From Rhodospirillales bacterium (lineage in GTDB: Bacteria; Pseudomonadota; Alphaproteobacteria; Rhodospirillales; Casp-alpha2), in the NCBI GenBank assembly GCA_017640505.1, contig JAEPQO010000003.1, positions 248,001 to 312,000 on the forward strand: a DNA stretch of 64,000 bases, written 5' to 3'. The notes under the pieces were generated by a model. It ran no database searches. It was not told the DNA's origin and saw nothing but the letters and a program-made list of their open reading frames with translations. The position numbers were made by a program, and so were the translations under genes. Of this stretch, positions 32,473-41,312 are shown piece after piece; position 1 is the first letter of the stretch; every line of letters starts with the position of its first letter.

Positions 32473-33432
32473 CTAGAGAAACTGTTCGATGTAGCGGTAG
32501 AACGCGCCGACGCGGCTCGGATGCTGGCGGAAGGTGCGCAGCACTTCACCGCAGGATTCCTTGCTCTTGGCATCCTGGGCTTTCATGCCCTTGTCGCGCG
32601 CGGTGGCGAATGCGCGCACGGCCTTGGACGAATCCTGATCGTTCGAGGTCACGTGCGCGAACATGCGCTCGATCTTGCTCGTCAGGGGCTCCACATCCTC
32701 CCCGCAGGCTTCGGCACGGCCGGTGAGATCGCCCAGTTTGCGGCCGACTTTGAGGGCGTCCGCCGCCGATACGACGGGTTTTGCCGAAACGGGCAGGGCG
32801 CGCATCGTTTTGAACCGCGGGTCGGCATGGACGATTTCGGCCTGAGCCGGATCGCAGGGACTGGTCAGCGTATTGCAGACCGAAATGCGCGAAAAGTATA
32901 CGGCCCACTGCTCGCCGGTACGCGGCGAGTTTGACGGGCTGCCGGGATCGTCCTTGCGACCGAGCCAGATACGCCGCACGGAGAAGGTATAAAAATCCCC
33001 GATGTACACCTTGCCCATGGCGAACAGGGCGGTATCTGCAGGCGTGTCCTTAACGGACCTGCATTGCGCGGTGAACGACGCGGTGGTGCCGATCTGTGCC
33101 TTGTCGCGTTTGATTTCGGACACCGTCGGTTTGGCGCAGCCGGCGGTCATCGCCTTGGCAAGGTCGCGGGCCGCCAACTGCGCCACGCGGTCCTTCGCGT
33201 TCTCGCTGCGCGTGATGACGACGCGTTCAACGACGCCGTTCTCGGTGGCGAAGCCGCGCCGCCATTCGCGGCGAATGCCTGTGTCGGTTTTCTCGGGTGT
33301 GCCGCCGGTCCAGTTCGGTGGTGCAGGTGCGACCAGGACCTCGCCATTGAACGGAGACTGCGCCCATGCTTCGCCGGAAGCCGAAGCCGCCGCGATCAGG
33401 ATTGCCGTGCCAAGGATGCGAAGAAAATCCAT
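32473..33432 (-). CDS. Secreted hypothetical protein
   Basis: I do not recognise this 319-residue protein. Residues 1-24 form a signal peptide ending AWA, so it is exported. Four cysteines lie in the middle (AGCAKP, AQCRS, SVCNTLTSPC) and two more in a helical C-terminal part of about 90 residues (AEACGEDV, KESCGEVL), so several disulfides are likely in the periplasm. The gene is co-directional with and seven bases upstream of the C45 hydrolase, so the two may act on the same substrate, but nothing in the sequence gives a function. Confidence 0.7.
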   Translation of the reverse strand: MDFLRILGTAILIAAASASGEAWAQSPFNGEVLVAPAPPNWTGGTPEKTDTGIRREWRRGFATENGVVERVVITRSENAKDRVAQLAARDLAKAMTAGCAKPTVSEIKRDKAQIGTTASFTAQCRSVKDTPADTALFAMGKVYIGDFYTFSVRRIWLGRKDDPGSPSNSPRTGEQWAVYFSRISVCNTLTSPCDPAQAEIVHADPRFKTMRALPVSAKPVVSAADALKVGRKLGDLTGRAEACGEDVEPLTSKIERMFAHVTSNDQDSSKAVRAFATARDKGMKAQDAKSKESCGEVLRTFRQHPSRVGAFYRYIEQFL

Positions 33433-33497
33433 AGCTACTTATACGCGGCGTGAAACCCGAAGAGAAGGGCCGACGTCGCGTTCGGGAAAGGCGGCAT

Positions 33498-33528
33498 AAA
33501 AAAAGGGAGGCCGAAGGGCCTCCCTTTT
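33498..33528 (-). terminator. Terminator after the ATP synthase F0 operon
   Basis: GGGAGGCC at 33505-33512 pairs with GGCCTCCC at 33517-33524 around a GAAG loop. It is flanked by seven A residues on the left and TTTT on the right, so it can act for the minus-strand operon that ends at 33550. Confidence 0.88.
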
Positions 33529-33549
33529 CATAACCGTATCGGATTCGCT

Positions 33550-34032
33550 TTAATGCAGGCGGCCCGGCAGTTGATTGATTGCATCGTCGATCAGCGCATC
33601 GGCCTTGTCGGCGCTCAGGCTGTCGGCCAGCATCTGGCCGGTGGCGGCGATAGCGACGTCCACGGCGCGGGCGCGGACCCGTTCGATGGCGTGCTGCTCG
33701 GCCATCTGGATCCGGTCCATGGCAAGCTTTTCACGGCGTTCCAGCGAAGCCTTGAGCCGTTCGCGACCTTCACGGTCCATGCGTTCGGCTTCTTCCTTGG
33801 CGTGCTGGATGATGGCTTCCGCCTCGTTAGCGGCGTCACGCTGTTTGCGCTGGTACTGGGCCAGAAGGTCCTGTGCTTCGTTGCGCAGGCGCTCGGCTTC
33901 GTCCAGCTCCGCCTTGATCTTGTCGGCACGTTCGTCGAGCGCCTTGGTCGCCATTTTTGAGACCGGCTTGGCGATCAGGATGACGAAGAGGACGACGGCG
34001 ACGGCGGTCCAGAAAGTCGGATCGTTAAACAT
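33550..34032 (-). CDS. atpF: ATP synthase F0 subunit b
   Basis: Subunit b forms the peripheral stalk that links F0 to F1. The 160-residue protein has one N-terminal membrane helix (TFWTAVAVVLFVILIAKPV, about 5-23), then a long charged coiled coil (about 30-125). It is the last gene of the minus-strand F0 operon, 11 bases after b'. Presence of two b-type genes in tandem is normal for alphaproteobacteria. Confidence 0.94.
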   Translation of the reverse strand: MFNDPTFWTAVAVVLFVILIAKPVSKMATKALDERADKIKAELDEAERLRNEAQDLLAQYQRKQRDAANEAEAIIQHAKEEAERMDREGRERLKASLERREKLAMDRIQMAEQHAIERVRARAVDVAIAATGQMLADSLSADKADALIDDAINQLPGRLH

Positions 34033-34043
34033 ATCGTCCTCCC

Positions 34044-34529
34044 TCAGGATTTGAGAACGCTGTCGACAGCGCCCTCAACCTTGCCGCCCGCAGGCGCTTC
34101 GCCGGTCAGTTTCTCGATCGCGTCGGCGGCGACATCGACGGCGACGTCACGGACGCTCTCCATCGCTTTCTCCACCTCGGCGGCGATGGCCTTCTCGCTT
34201 TCGGCGATACGGGCATCGAGTTTGTCCGAGAGTTCGGCTTCTTCCTTGGCGGCGGCTTCCTGGAGCTGCTGCTGGATCTTCTGAATGTCGTCGTGCGCCT
34301 GGGCACGTGCGTCGGCGAGGGCCTTTTCATACGAAGCAAGAGTTGCTTCCGCTTCGCGTTGCAGGTCCTCGGCCTTCTTCAGATTGTCTTCCAGCCGCAT
34401 CTGCCGGGTTTCCAGCGCGTCGGAGATCTTCGGCACCGCGATTTTCCACATGATGATGAACATCGCGGCGAACGTGATCGCGAGCCAGACCAGCTGCGGT
34501 GCAAATGTGGTGACGTCTAGTTGAGGCAT
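34044..34529 (-). CDS. atpG: ATP synthase F0 subunit b'
   Basis: The second, diverged b-type subunit (b') of the peripheral stalk, 161 residues. It has a membrane helix at about 11-30 (VWLAITFAAMFIIMWKIAVPKI) followed by a long coiled coil rich in Ala, Glu and Lys. The pair b'/b replaces the b homodimer of E. coli. It lies between atpE and atpF. The symbol for b' varies between annotations (atpG, atpX, atpF2). Confidence 0.93.
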   Translation of the reverse strand: MPQLDVTTFAPQLVWLAITFAAMFIIMWKIAVPKISDALETRQMRLEDNLKKAEDLQREAEATLASYEKALADARAQAHDDIQKIQQQLQEAAAKEEAELSDKLDARIAESEKAIAAEVEKAMESVRDVAVDVAADAIEKLTGEAPAGGKVEGAVDSVLKS

Positions 34530-34584
34530 GACATCCCCGCTTCAAGCGGCGGATTCCGCGGGGGACGTGAACGTCCCCCGGAAA

Positions 34585-34809
34585 TCAACCGAACAGAATG
34601 ACCAGTGCGATAACCAGCGCGAAGAGCGCGATGGCTTCGACGAGCGCGAAGCCCAGCATCGTCATCGGGAACACCGCGCCCTGAGCGGACGGGTTGCGGC
34701 CAACGGCCTGGATGAACGAAGCAAAGATGTTACCGATACCGATACCGGAACCGATGACGCCGATAACGGCGAGGCCGGCACCGAGGAGCTTTGCAGCTTC
34801 AAGTTCCAT
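34585..34809 (-). CDS. atpE: ATP synthase F0 subunit c
   Basis: A 74-residue hairpin of two membrane helices that forms the rotor ring. The polar loop AVGRNPSAQG (about 35-44) contacts the F1 central stalk, and Glu58 in GFALVEAIALF is the ion-carrying carboxylate. The residues that define sodium-binding rings are not evident, so proton coupling is expected. Confidence 0.97.
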   Translation of the reverse strand: MELEAAKLLGAGLAVIGVIGSGIGIGNIFASFIQAVGRNPSAQGAVFPMTMLGFALVEAIALFALVIALVILFG

Positions 34810-34864
34810 GGGTCAGATCCTTTCTAGGTTTAGTTCAACAGTTAATCAGGAATATCTGCGTGGC

Positions 34865-35599
34865 TCAGTGCAGATGCAGCGCATCGTTGAGATAGAGACA
34901 CGTCAGAATGGTGAACACGAACGCCTGCAGGAAGGCGATCACGAATTCGAGGCCCGTCAGCGCGACGACAAACACGAACGGCAGCCAGCCCGCGGCAATG
35001 CCGAGCGAGATGATGAAGCCGGCGAACACCTTCAGCAGCGTGTGACCGGCCAGCATGTTGGCGAACAGCCGGACGCTCAGGCTAATCGGGCGCGACAGGT
35101 AGGAAATGATTTCGATCGGGACCAGCAGCGGCGCCATGTACATCGGCACACCCGGCGGCATGAAGAAGGCCAGGAAGTGCAGCTTGTGCTTGGCAATGGC
35201 GATCAGGGTCACGCCGACGAAAATGAAGAATGCCATCGCAAAGGTGACGGCGATGTGGCTCGTGAAGGTGAACGAGTAGGGCATCATGCCCCACATGTTG
35301 CCGACCAGCACGAACATGAAAATCGTGAAGACGAACGGGAAGTACGGGCGGCCTTCGCTACCCACCGTGTCTTTCAGCATGTTGGCAATGAAGACGTAAC
35401 TGAGCTCCGCCATCGATTGCCAGCGCCCCGGTATCAGCGCGCTTTTACGCATGCCGCCGACCAGGAACAGGGTGACGGTCGCAACCGTCAGCACCATGAA
35501 CAGCGATGAATTGGTAAAGGATGCGTCGATGCCCGCGACATTGATGTCCACGAGCGTCTTAATCTCGAACTGTGCGAGCGGGGATTGTCCCTCAGCCAC
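34865..35599 (-). CDS. atpB: ATP synthase F0 subunit a
   Basis: Subunit a is the stator half-channel for protons. The 244-residue protein has five or six membrane helices. The conserved [13 protein letters not shown] carries the essential Arg, and [35 protein letters not shown] is the typical C-terminus. Its start overlaps the end of atpI by eight bases. Confidence 0.97.
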   Translation of the reverse strand: [244 protein letters not shown]

Positions 35600-36005
35600 C
35601 TCGATCTTTCCCTTCCTCGGGCGTCCCGGACGCTTCAGATCCGGACGCGTCGTCTTTTTCTCTATAGCCCATGGTATTCGTCATACCAGAGGCCATGCGA
35701 TAAACGTTCATGACACCGGCGGCGAACCCCAAAACGATGAACGCCACCATGACCCAAGGACGCGTACCCAGCCACTCGTCGAGGGCCCAGCCAATAGCCA
35801 GCCCCACGGCCACGGCGGAAACTAACTCGACAGACACCCGAAAAGCAAGCCCTAGAGCCGTCTTCGGCGGCCTATTTAGCTGCTTTTTCCACAGGCGCCT
35901 GGATTCCTCGGTTTCCCGGGCTTTTTTAAGCCTTTGCCCGAAACTGTCGAGGTCTCCCTCACGGTCTCCATGGGGCCCGCGGCCGGTGTTATCGTCGGAT
36001 GCCAT
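35592..36005 (-). CDS. atpI: ATP synthase-associated protein AtpI
   Basis: A 137-residue protein with a charged N-terminal half (about 1-50) and two membrane helices (about 56-76 and 83-103). AtpI is the usual first gene of the F0 operon and helps assemble the c ring in some species. The helix pair with GLAIGWALDEWLGTRPW in between is typical of the AtpI family. The operon promoter should lie in 36006-36145. Confidence 0.9.
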   Translation of the reverse strand: MASDDNTGRGPHGDREGDLDSFGQRLKKARETEESRRLWKKQLNRPPKTALGLAFRVSVELVSAVAVGLAIGWALDEWLGTRPWVMVAFIVLGFAAGVMNVYRMASGMTNTMGYREKDDASGSEASGTPEEGKDRGG

Positions 36006-36145
36006 CTGGTGTCCCCCGAGGCAGCCTGCCGCCTCAAAAAATGGACTATGCCACCCCGTTTCCCGTCCTTAAGTCCGGGGGTGTTGTAGCAAAATAACCC
36101 GGCCCCGCAAGCCCTGTTTTCGCGGGTGCGAGATTCGCCACTTCA

Positions 36146-36256
36146 CCCCCTCACCTAACCTCTCCCCCTTGGAGGGGGGGAGGGATAAGAGAATCCCGGT
36201 TTTCATGCGTGGGTCCCTCTCCCCTACGAAAGTGGGGGAGAGGACAGGTGAGGGGG
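36146..36256. repeat. Palindromic dispersed repeat between smc and atpI
   Basis: CCCCCTCACCT at 36146-36156 is mirrored by AGGTGAGGGGG at 36246-36256, and the interior holds further hairpin-forming CTCTCCCC / GGGGAGAG blocks. This is the pattern of intergenic repeat units common in proteobacterial genomes. It begins three bases after the smc stop codon and may serve as its terminator. Confidence 0.75.
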
Positions 36257-36259
36257 CAT

Positions 36260-39200
36260 TTAAGCCGACTCGCGGATTTCCTCGGCCTGCTGCAGGTCGA
36301 CGGAGACCAGCTGCGACACGCCGCGCTCCGACATGGTGACACCATAAAGACGGTCCATGCGGGCCATCGTCATGCGGTGGTGCGTGATGACGAGGAAGCG
36401 CGTGCTTTCCTGCTTCGACATGTGCTCCAGCATGGCGCAGAAGCGGTCGACGTTGGCGTCATCGAGCGGCGCGTCGACCTCGTCGAGCACGCAGATCGGC
36501 GACGGGTTCGTCAGGAACACCGCGAACAGCAGCGAGAGCGCGGTCAGTGCCTGCTCCCCGCCCGACAGCAGGGTCAGGTTCTGCAGTTTTTTACCCGGCG
36601 GCGACGCCATGATTTCGAGGCCCGCATCCAGCGGATCGTCGGCCTCGGTCAGTTCAAGGTGCGCATGACCGCCGCCGAACAGCTTCTGGAACAGTTCCTG
36701 GAAGTGGGTGTTCACTTCCTCGAACGACTGCAGCAGGCGCTGACGGCCTTCTCGGTTCAGTTCCGAGATGCCGCGGCGCAGCTTGTCGATGGCCTTGATC
36801 AGGTCTTCGCGCTCGACGTTGAGGGTTTCGATCTGTTCTTCCAGCTCGCGCATTTCCTGTTCGGCGCGCAGGTTCACAGGCCCCATGGTCTCGCGTTCGC
36901 GCTGCAGGCGTTCGACCTTGCGCTCGGTCGCTTCCAGCTCCGGCAGCGGTTTTTCCGGGTCGAGCCCGGCGATCTCGAACAACTGGTCGGGCCGGCATTC
37001 GAGCCGGTCGTCGACCCGTTCGGCGATGGCGTGGCAGGTCTGCAAGGCCTGTTCGACGCTGCCCTCGGCACGGACGCGGTTTTCGCGGGCGCGGGCCATG
37101 TCGGCTTCGACGGTGCGCAGCCGCTTGTCGGCCTCGGCGAGACGGGTCTCCGCGATCTGCAGCTTATCGGCGGCATCACGGCGGTTCTGTTCGGCGGTCT
37201 CGATCTCGCTCAGCAGCGCCTGGCGCTTTTCGTTGAGCGCCGCCGGCTTCTGCGCCAGTTCTTCGCGCACCGTTTCAAGTTCGGCGCGCCGCGCGGTCAA
37301 CTCCTCGAGCCGGGCTGCGGACGCCTCCTTGCGGTCGCCCCAGCTCTGCGTTTCGCGGGCAATGGCGTCGAGCCGCTGCGCGCGCTCGCGCGCCATGCGT
37401 TCGATCTCGTCATGCCGCGCGCGGCATTCCATCAGGTGCGAGCGGCGTTCGTTCAGTTCTTCACGGAGCGTTTCGATCCGGGCGCGGTCGTCATCGACGC
37501 TGGGCAGGGCGGTCAACTCGCGCTTCCCTTCCTCGACCTGGCCGTTCACTTCGCCGAGGTCGCTTTCGACGCTCGTGATCTGATCGCCGATGGCCGCCAG
37601 CTTGGAGCCGTGCGCGGCCATCTTTTCCTTGATCGCGGCGAGCACGTCGCGGGATTCGGAAAGCGCGCTTTCGGCGTGGCGCAGCCCGTCACGCGCGGCC
37701 TGTACGGCCTGATTGCGGGCCTCGACCGCTTCCCGGGCACGCTCAAACGCGGCGTCGGCCGCGGCAAGACGCTGGTTGGCGCCGGTTGCCTGTTCCTCGA
37801 CCTCGCGCAGCCGGTTGCGCTGTTCCAGCCGGCGCGCGGCGGACGTGGTGGCGCCGGTGCCGACGGTGTAGCCGTCCCAGCGCACCAGCGCGCCGTCGCG
37901 GGTGACGAGCCGCTGGCCGGGGCGAAGCTGATGGATCAGATTGCGAGCCGCATCGACGGAATCGACAACGCCGATTTGTGCGAGACGGCGGGCCAGCGCG
38001 GGCGGCGCCTGTACCCACTGGCTGAGCGGCGTGGCTCCGGCAGGCAGCGCCGGGGCATCGGCAATCGGCGGCAGGGCGCGCCAGTGAATGGCGGCGGCCT
38101 CGTCGATCGGCGCCTCGATTTCGTCGCCGAGCGCGGTGCCGAGCGCGACCTCGAACCCGGGTTCGACGGAAACCGCGTCGATCAGTGGCGGGAACATGTC
38201 CGGATCGCCGGTATCCAGCAGCTTGGTGAGGGCCTCGCGTTCTGCCTGCAACTTGGTCGCCGCATCGCGCGCCTCGTTCAGGCTCGCGCGCAGCTGTTCG
38301 CGTTCGGCTTCCGCCTGCTGATGGGCTTCCTCGGCGCTTTCAAGCACGGCCTGCGCATCGGCGACCGCACCCTGCGTCCTCGCAACGTCGCTTTCCGCGT
38401 CGGCCATGGCTTCCGCCTCGGGGGCATCTGCCTCGAGCCGGGCGCGCTCGGCGCCCAGTTCCTCGAGCCGCCCGGTCAGACGGGTCTGGCGGTTGGTCAG
38501 TTCTTCCAGCCGGCGTTCCAGCGATCCGCGCCGCGCTTCGGTATCGGCGACGCGCTGGGTCAGACCGGAAAGCTCGCCCTCATGCGCTTCGACGGCGGCA
38601 CCGGCGGCCGACAGGTCTTCCTGCGCCTTGGCGCGGTTTTCCTCCTCGCCTTCGCGCGCCGCGACGATACCGGCCTGTTCTTCGGCAAGGCGCGTGTGCG
38701 CGGCCTCGGCATCGGAGATCAGCGACTGTTCGCGCGTGGTGTCGGCAATCGTTTCCTCGATCCGGCTGCGCGTGTCGTTGGCCTGGGCCTCGATCCGCTG
38801 TTCTTCCTCGTCGAGCCCGTCGCGCGCGATCATGAGCCGCTGCAGGGCAGCCGCCGCGGCGGCTTCGGTATCGCGAAGCGCCGGGATATCGGCCGCGGCC
38901 TCGGCCTGTTCCGTGCCGGCTTCACCGACGATGACGCCGAGCCGGTTGACCTCGGCTTCGACCTCGGAAAGGCGCATGCGGTACTGCTCGAGATCACTTT
39001 CCGCCGTGGTCCAGCGCAAATAGAACAGCGTCGCTTCGGCGGTGCGGATCAGATCCGACAGATTGCGGTAACGGGTCGCCTGGCGGGCCTGTTTCTTGAG
39101 GCCGTTCATCTGCGTTTCCAGCGTCACAAGAATGTCGTCGAGGCGCTCCAGGTTGGTTTCCGCGCCCTTAAGCCGCAGTTCGGCCTCGTGCCGGCGCGAA

Positions 39201-39724
39201 TGCAGGCCGCGGATGCCGGCGGCTTCTTCCAGAAGAAGGCGGCGTTCCGTCGGCTTGGCGGCGATAACGGCGCCGATCTTGCCCTGGCTGACCAGCGCGG
39301 TGGAGCGCGACCCGGTGGCCTGATCGGCGAACAGCAGCTGCACGTCGCGCGCACGCACGTCGGCGCCATTGATCTTGTAAAGGGAGCCTTTCTCGCGCTC
39401 GATCCGGCGCGCGATCTCGAGGTCGTCGCCTTCGCCGAACTGGACCGGCGCGCCCTTCATGGCGTTATCGAGGGTCAGCACCACTTCGGCCACGTTTCTG
39501 GGCGGGCGGCGATCGGTGCCGGAGAAGATGACGTCGTCCATTTCGCCGCCGCGCATCTGCTTGGCCGACGTTTCGCCCATCACCCACTTCAGCGCCTCGA
39601 CAAGGTTCGACTTGCCGCAGCCGTTGGGGCCTACAACCCCTGTCAGGCCGGCGTCAATCTCCAGCGTCGTCGGTTCGACGAAGGATTTGAAACCGCTCAG
39701 GCGCAACTTCTTAAAGTGCAGCAC
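36260..39724 (-). CDS. smc: Chromosome segregation protein SMC
   Basis: SMC forms the condensin-like ring that organises the chromosome, normally with ScpA and ScpB. The 1154-residue protein has Walker A GPNGCGKS at 32-39, a first coiled coil (about 165-500), a hinge (about 505-640), a second coiled coil, then the signature LSGGEQALTALSLLFAVF and Walker B PICVLDEVDAPLDD near the C-terminus. I chose GTG at 39724, with GGAG upstream, which gives the family's MxFxKLRLSGFKSF start; an in-frame TTG at 39742 is possible. A perfect inverted repeat lies about 80 bases upstream. Confidence 0.97.
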   Translation of the reverse strand: MLHFKKLRLSGFKSFVEPTTLEIDAGLTGVVGPNGCGKSNLVEALKWVMGETSAKQMRGGEMDDVIFSGTDRRPPRNVAEVVLTLDNAMKGAPVQFGEGDDLEIARRIEREKGSLYKINGADVRARDVQLLFADQATGSRSTALVSQGKIGAVIAAKPTERRLLLEEAAGIRGLHSRRHEAELRLKGAETNLERLDDILVTLETQMNGLKKQARQATRYRNLSDLIRTAEATLFYLRWTTAESDLEQYRMRLSEVEAEVNRLGVIVGEAGTEQAEAAADIPALRDTEAAAAAALQRLMIARDGLDEEEQRIEAQANDTRSRIEETIADTTREQSLISDAEAAHTRLAEEQAGIVAAREGEEENRAKAQEDLSAAGAAVEAHEGELSGLTQRVADTEARRGSLERRLEELTNRQTRLTGRLEELGAERARLEADAPEAEAMADAESDVARTQGAVADAQAVLESAEEAHQQAEAEREQLRASLNEARDAATKLQAEREALTKLLDTGDPDMFPPLIDAVSVEPGFEVALGTALGDEIEAPIDEAAAIHWRALPPIADAPALPAGATPLSQWVQAPPALARRLAQIGVVDSVDAARNLIHQLRPGQRLVTRDGALVRWDGYTVGTGATTSAARRLEQRNRLREVEEQATGANQRLAAADAAFERAREAVEARNQAVQAARDGLRHAESALSESRDVLAAIKEKMAAHGSKLAAIGDQITSVESDLGEVNGQVEEGKRELTALPSVDDDRARIETLREELNERRSHLMECRARHDEIERMARERAQRLDAIARETQSWGDRKEASAARLEELTARRAELETVREELAQKPAALNEKRQALLSEIETAEQNRRDAADKLQIAETRLAEADKRLRTVEADMARARENRVRAEGSVEQALQTCHAIAERVDDRLECRPDQLFEIAGLDPEKPLPELEATERKVERLQRERETMGPVNLRAEQEMRELEEQIETLNVEREDLIKAIDKLRRGISELNREGRQRLLQSFEEVNTHFQELFQKLFGGGHAHLELTEADDPLDAGLEIMASPPGKKLQNLTLLSGGEQALTALSLLFAVFLTNPSPICVLDEVDAPLDDANVDRFCAMLEHMSKQESTRFLVITHHRMTMARMDRLYGVTMSERGVSQLVSVDLQQAEEIRESA

Positions 39725-39800
39725 GCTCGTTATAGCTCCCAAAACCTGGCCGGCGGGGCCTCAAGTGTTCAGCCTAAGACCCTGACTATACCCCATTTTA

Positions 39801-39832
39801 TGTAAATATGGCGTCTTTTTGTCATATTTACA
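39801..39832. promoter_or_regulatory. Perfect 10-bp inverted repeat upstream of smc
   Basis: TGTAAATATG at 39801-39810 and CATATTTACA at 39823-39832 are exact reverse complements, 12 bases apart, in an AT-rich stretch of the otherwise GC-rich gap between dsbA and smc. The shape is that of an operator for a dimeric regulator. Which protein binds it cannot be told from the sequence. Confidence 0.5.
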
Positions 39833-39957
39833 CAATATATGGTGGGACTATAAGAGCGGTCCGGCGCCCGAGTCGAATCAAATCGGCAGCAATTCTGGGG
39901 ATAAGTTAACGGCCTGAGGCCCCTCTCCCCGCGGAAGAGGGGCTCGGGTCATGGCGA

Positions 39958-40581
39958 TCAGGTGCCCTTAAGCGCCTTCTCGATGGCTTTCTTCATGACG
40001 CCGGGTTCCAGCGCGTTTTCGACCTCTTCGCCGTTGACGAACAGCGTCGGCGTCGCCTTGACGCCCTTTTCTTCGTTCGCCTTCTGGGCCTGCGTGTTGA
40101 TGCCGTTCATCAGGTCCGAATTCTTGAGGCACTGATCGACATCATTGGGGCCAAGGCCGGCCATTCGGGCGACCATGGTCAGAGCCTGCAGCGGGTTCTC
40201 GGCGCGGCCCCACTGGCTCTGCGTGTCGAAAAAGATGTCGACCATGCCTTCGTGGCGGCTCGGTCCCGCGCAGCGCGCGATCATGGCGGCGGCGAGCGCC
40301 GGCGTGTTGGTCGGGAAGTCGCGGTAGATGAACTTCACCTTGCCGGTGTCGATGAACTCCGTCTTGAGTTCCGGATAGATGTTTTCATGGAAATGCAGGC
40401 ACGCCGGGCAGGCGAGAGATGCATACTCGATCACTTCGACGGGCGCGTCCGCCTTGCCGATGACAAGCTCGGTCAGGGCCGCTTCGGTGTCGACGATCTT
40501 GGCGGTGGCCGTCAACGGGAATGCAAGGGCTGCGGCGGCGGCGAGGCCGAGAACCGAGAACAAACGGCGGGAAATCAGCAT
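39958..40581 (-). CDS. DsbA-family thiol:disulfide oxidoreductase
   Basis: The 207-residue protein has a signal peptide (1 to about 27, ending TATA) and a thioredoxin-fold domain with the active site CPAC at Cys58-Cys61, followed by the helical insert of the DsbA family. It should introduce or shuffle disulfides in periplasmic proteins. A GC-rich hairpin at about 39918-39940, downstream of the stop, may act as a terminator but lacks a T tract. The gene sits between dciA and smc, a common alphaproteobacterial arrangement. Confidence 0.9.
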   Translation of the reverse strand: MLISRRLFSVLGLAAAAALAFPLTATAKIVDTEAALTELVIGKADAPVEVIEYASLACPACLHFHENIYPELKTEFIDTGKVKFIYRDFPTNTPALAAAMIARCAGPSRHEGMVDIFFDTQSQWGRAENPLQALTMVARMAGLGPNDVDQCLKNSDLMNGINTQAQKANEEKGVKATPTLFVNGEEVENALEPGVMKKAIEKALKGT

Positions 40582-40621
40582 GAGGGGGTCTCCATTCTTA
40601 GGACTAATCTGGTATCGGCCA

Positions 40622-41140
40622 TTACGTGTCGCTTTGGCGGCGGCGGGCGACGTGTTCGCCCAGGCGCGTCAACGCGTCCCGGAGTTCCTCGTCGCCGACA
40701 CTGGCAAGGCTCTGTTCAATTTCCTGGCGCCGTTCCGGGCGGATCGCCGGCAGCGGCGGGCGCTTCTGAGTGCCGCGCTTGGGCAGCGGACCGTGGATGA
40801 TCTTGATATCGCCGACGGCACGGAACCCGAAGAACCGGTTGATACGCTCCAGCAGGATCGGCTGGAAGTGAATCACCTCCGTCGCCAGTGCGCCGTTTTC
40901 AAGCACGAGATAAAGCGTGCCCGGCTGCGAGCGGTCGCGCGGAAAGCGGATGCGGTCGGGCAGGCTGTGCGCACCGATCAGCTCGCCGGCGATGGATTGC
41001 CATTCGTTGACGATGGCGGCATCCACGAAGCCGCGTTTGTCCAGCGCCTTGCGGGTCAGGCCGGACACCACGCGGCTGAGCGGCTGGCTGCGTGCGCGCC
41101 GCGCCGTCTCGTAACCTGAATTCGTCGGGGAATATGCCAT
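40622..41140 (-). CDS. dciA: DUF721/DciA-like replication helicase accessory protein
   Basis: The 172-residue protein contains the DUF721 domain over about residues 20-115 (IVNEWQSIAGELIGAHSLPDRIRFPRD, then TLYLVLENGALATEVIHFQPILLERINRFFG). DciA proteins load or support the replicative helicase in bacteria that lack DnaC. The tail after residue 120 is basic and probably flexible. It is divergent from mutY and upstream of dsbA and smc on the same strand. Confidence 0.87.
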   Translation of the reverse strand: MAYSPTNSGYETARRARSQPLSRVVSGLTRKALDKRGFVDAAIVNEWQSIAGELIGAHSLPDRIRFPRDRSQPGTLYLVLENGALATEVIHFQPILLERINRFFGFRAVGDIKIIHGPLPKRGTQKRPPLPAIRPERRQEIEQSLASVGDEELRDALTRLGEHVARRRQSDT

Positions 41141-41312
41141 GCCGGGTCCGATGTCCTGATGTCAGTGGCGCCGCTGGACGCTCATGACGTATATGGGGCG
41201 GATGGTACGGTCGTGTACCCTGCGGGGCAAGAGATTGCGGCCGGCCTCGCGATCTTGTGTACTCTGCCGGCACGCATCCGGGGTGCACACAACCGACATG
41301 TAATTAAGTGGC

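Noticed and set aside
36209-39805. Open frame of about 1198 codons on the plus strand opposite smc
   Set aside because: It mirrors smc, a clear SMC protein on the other strand. The translation is low-complexity and lacks any domain; long antisense frames are expected in GC-rich genes.
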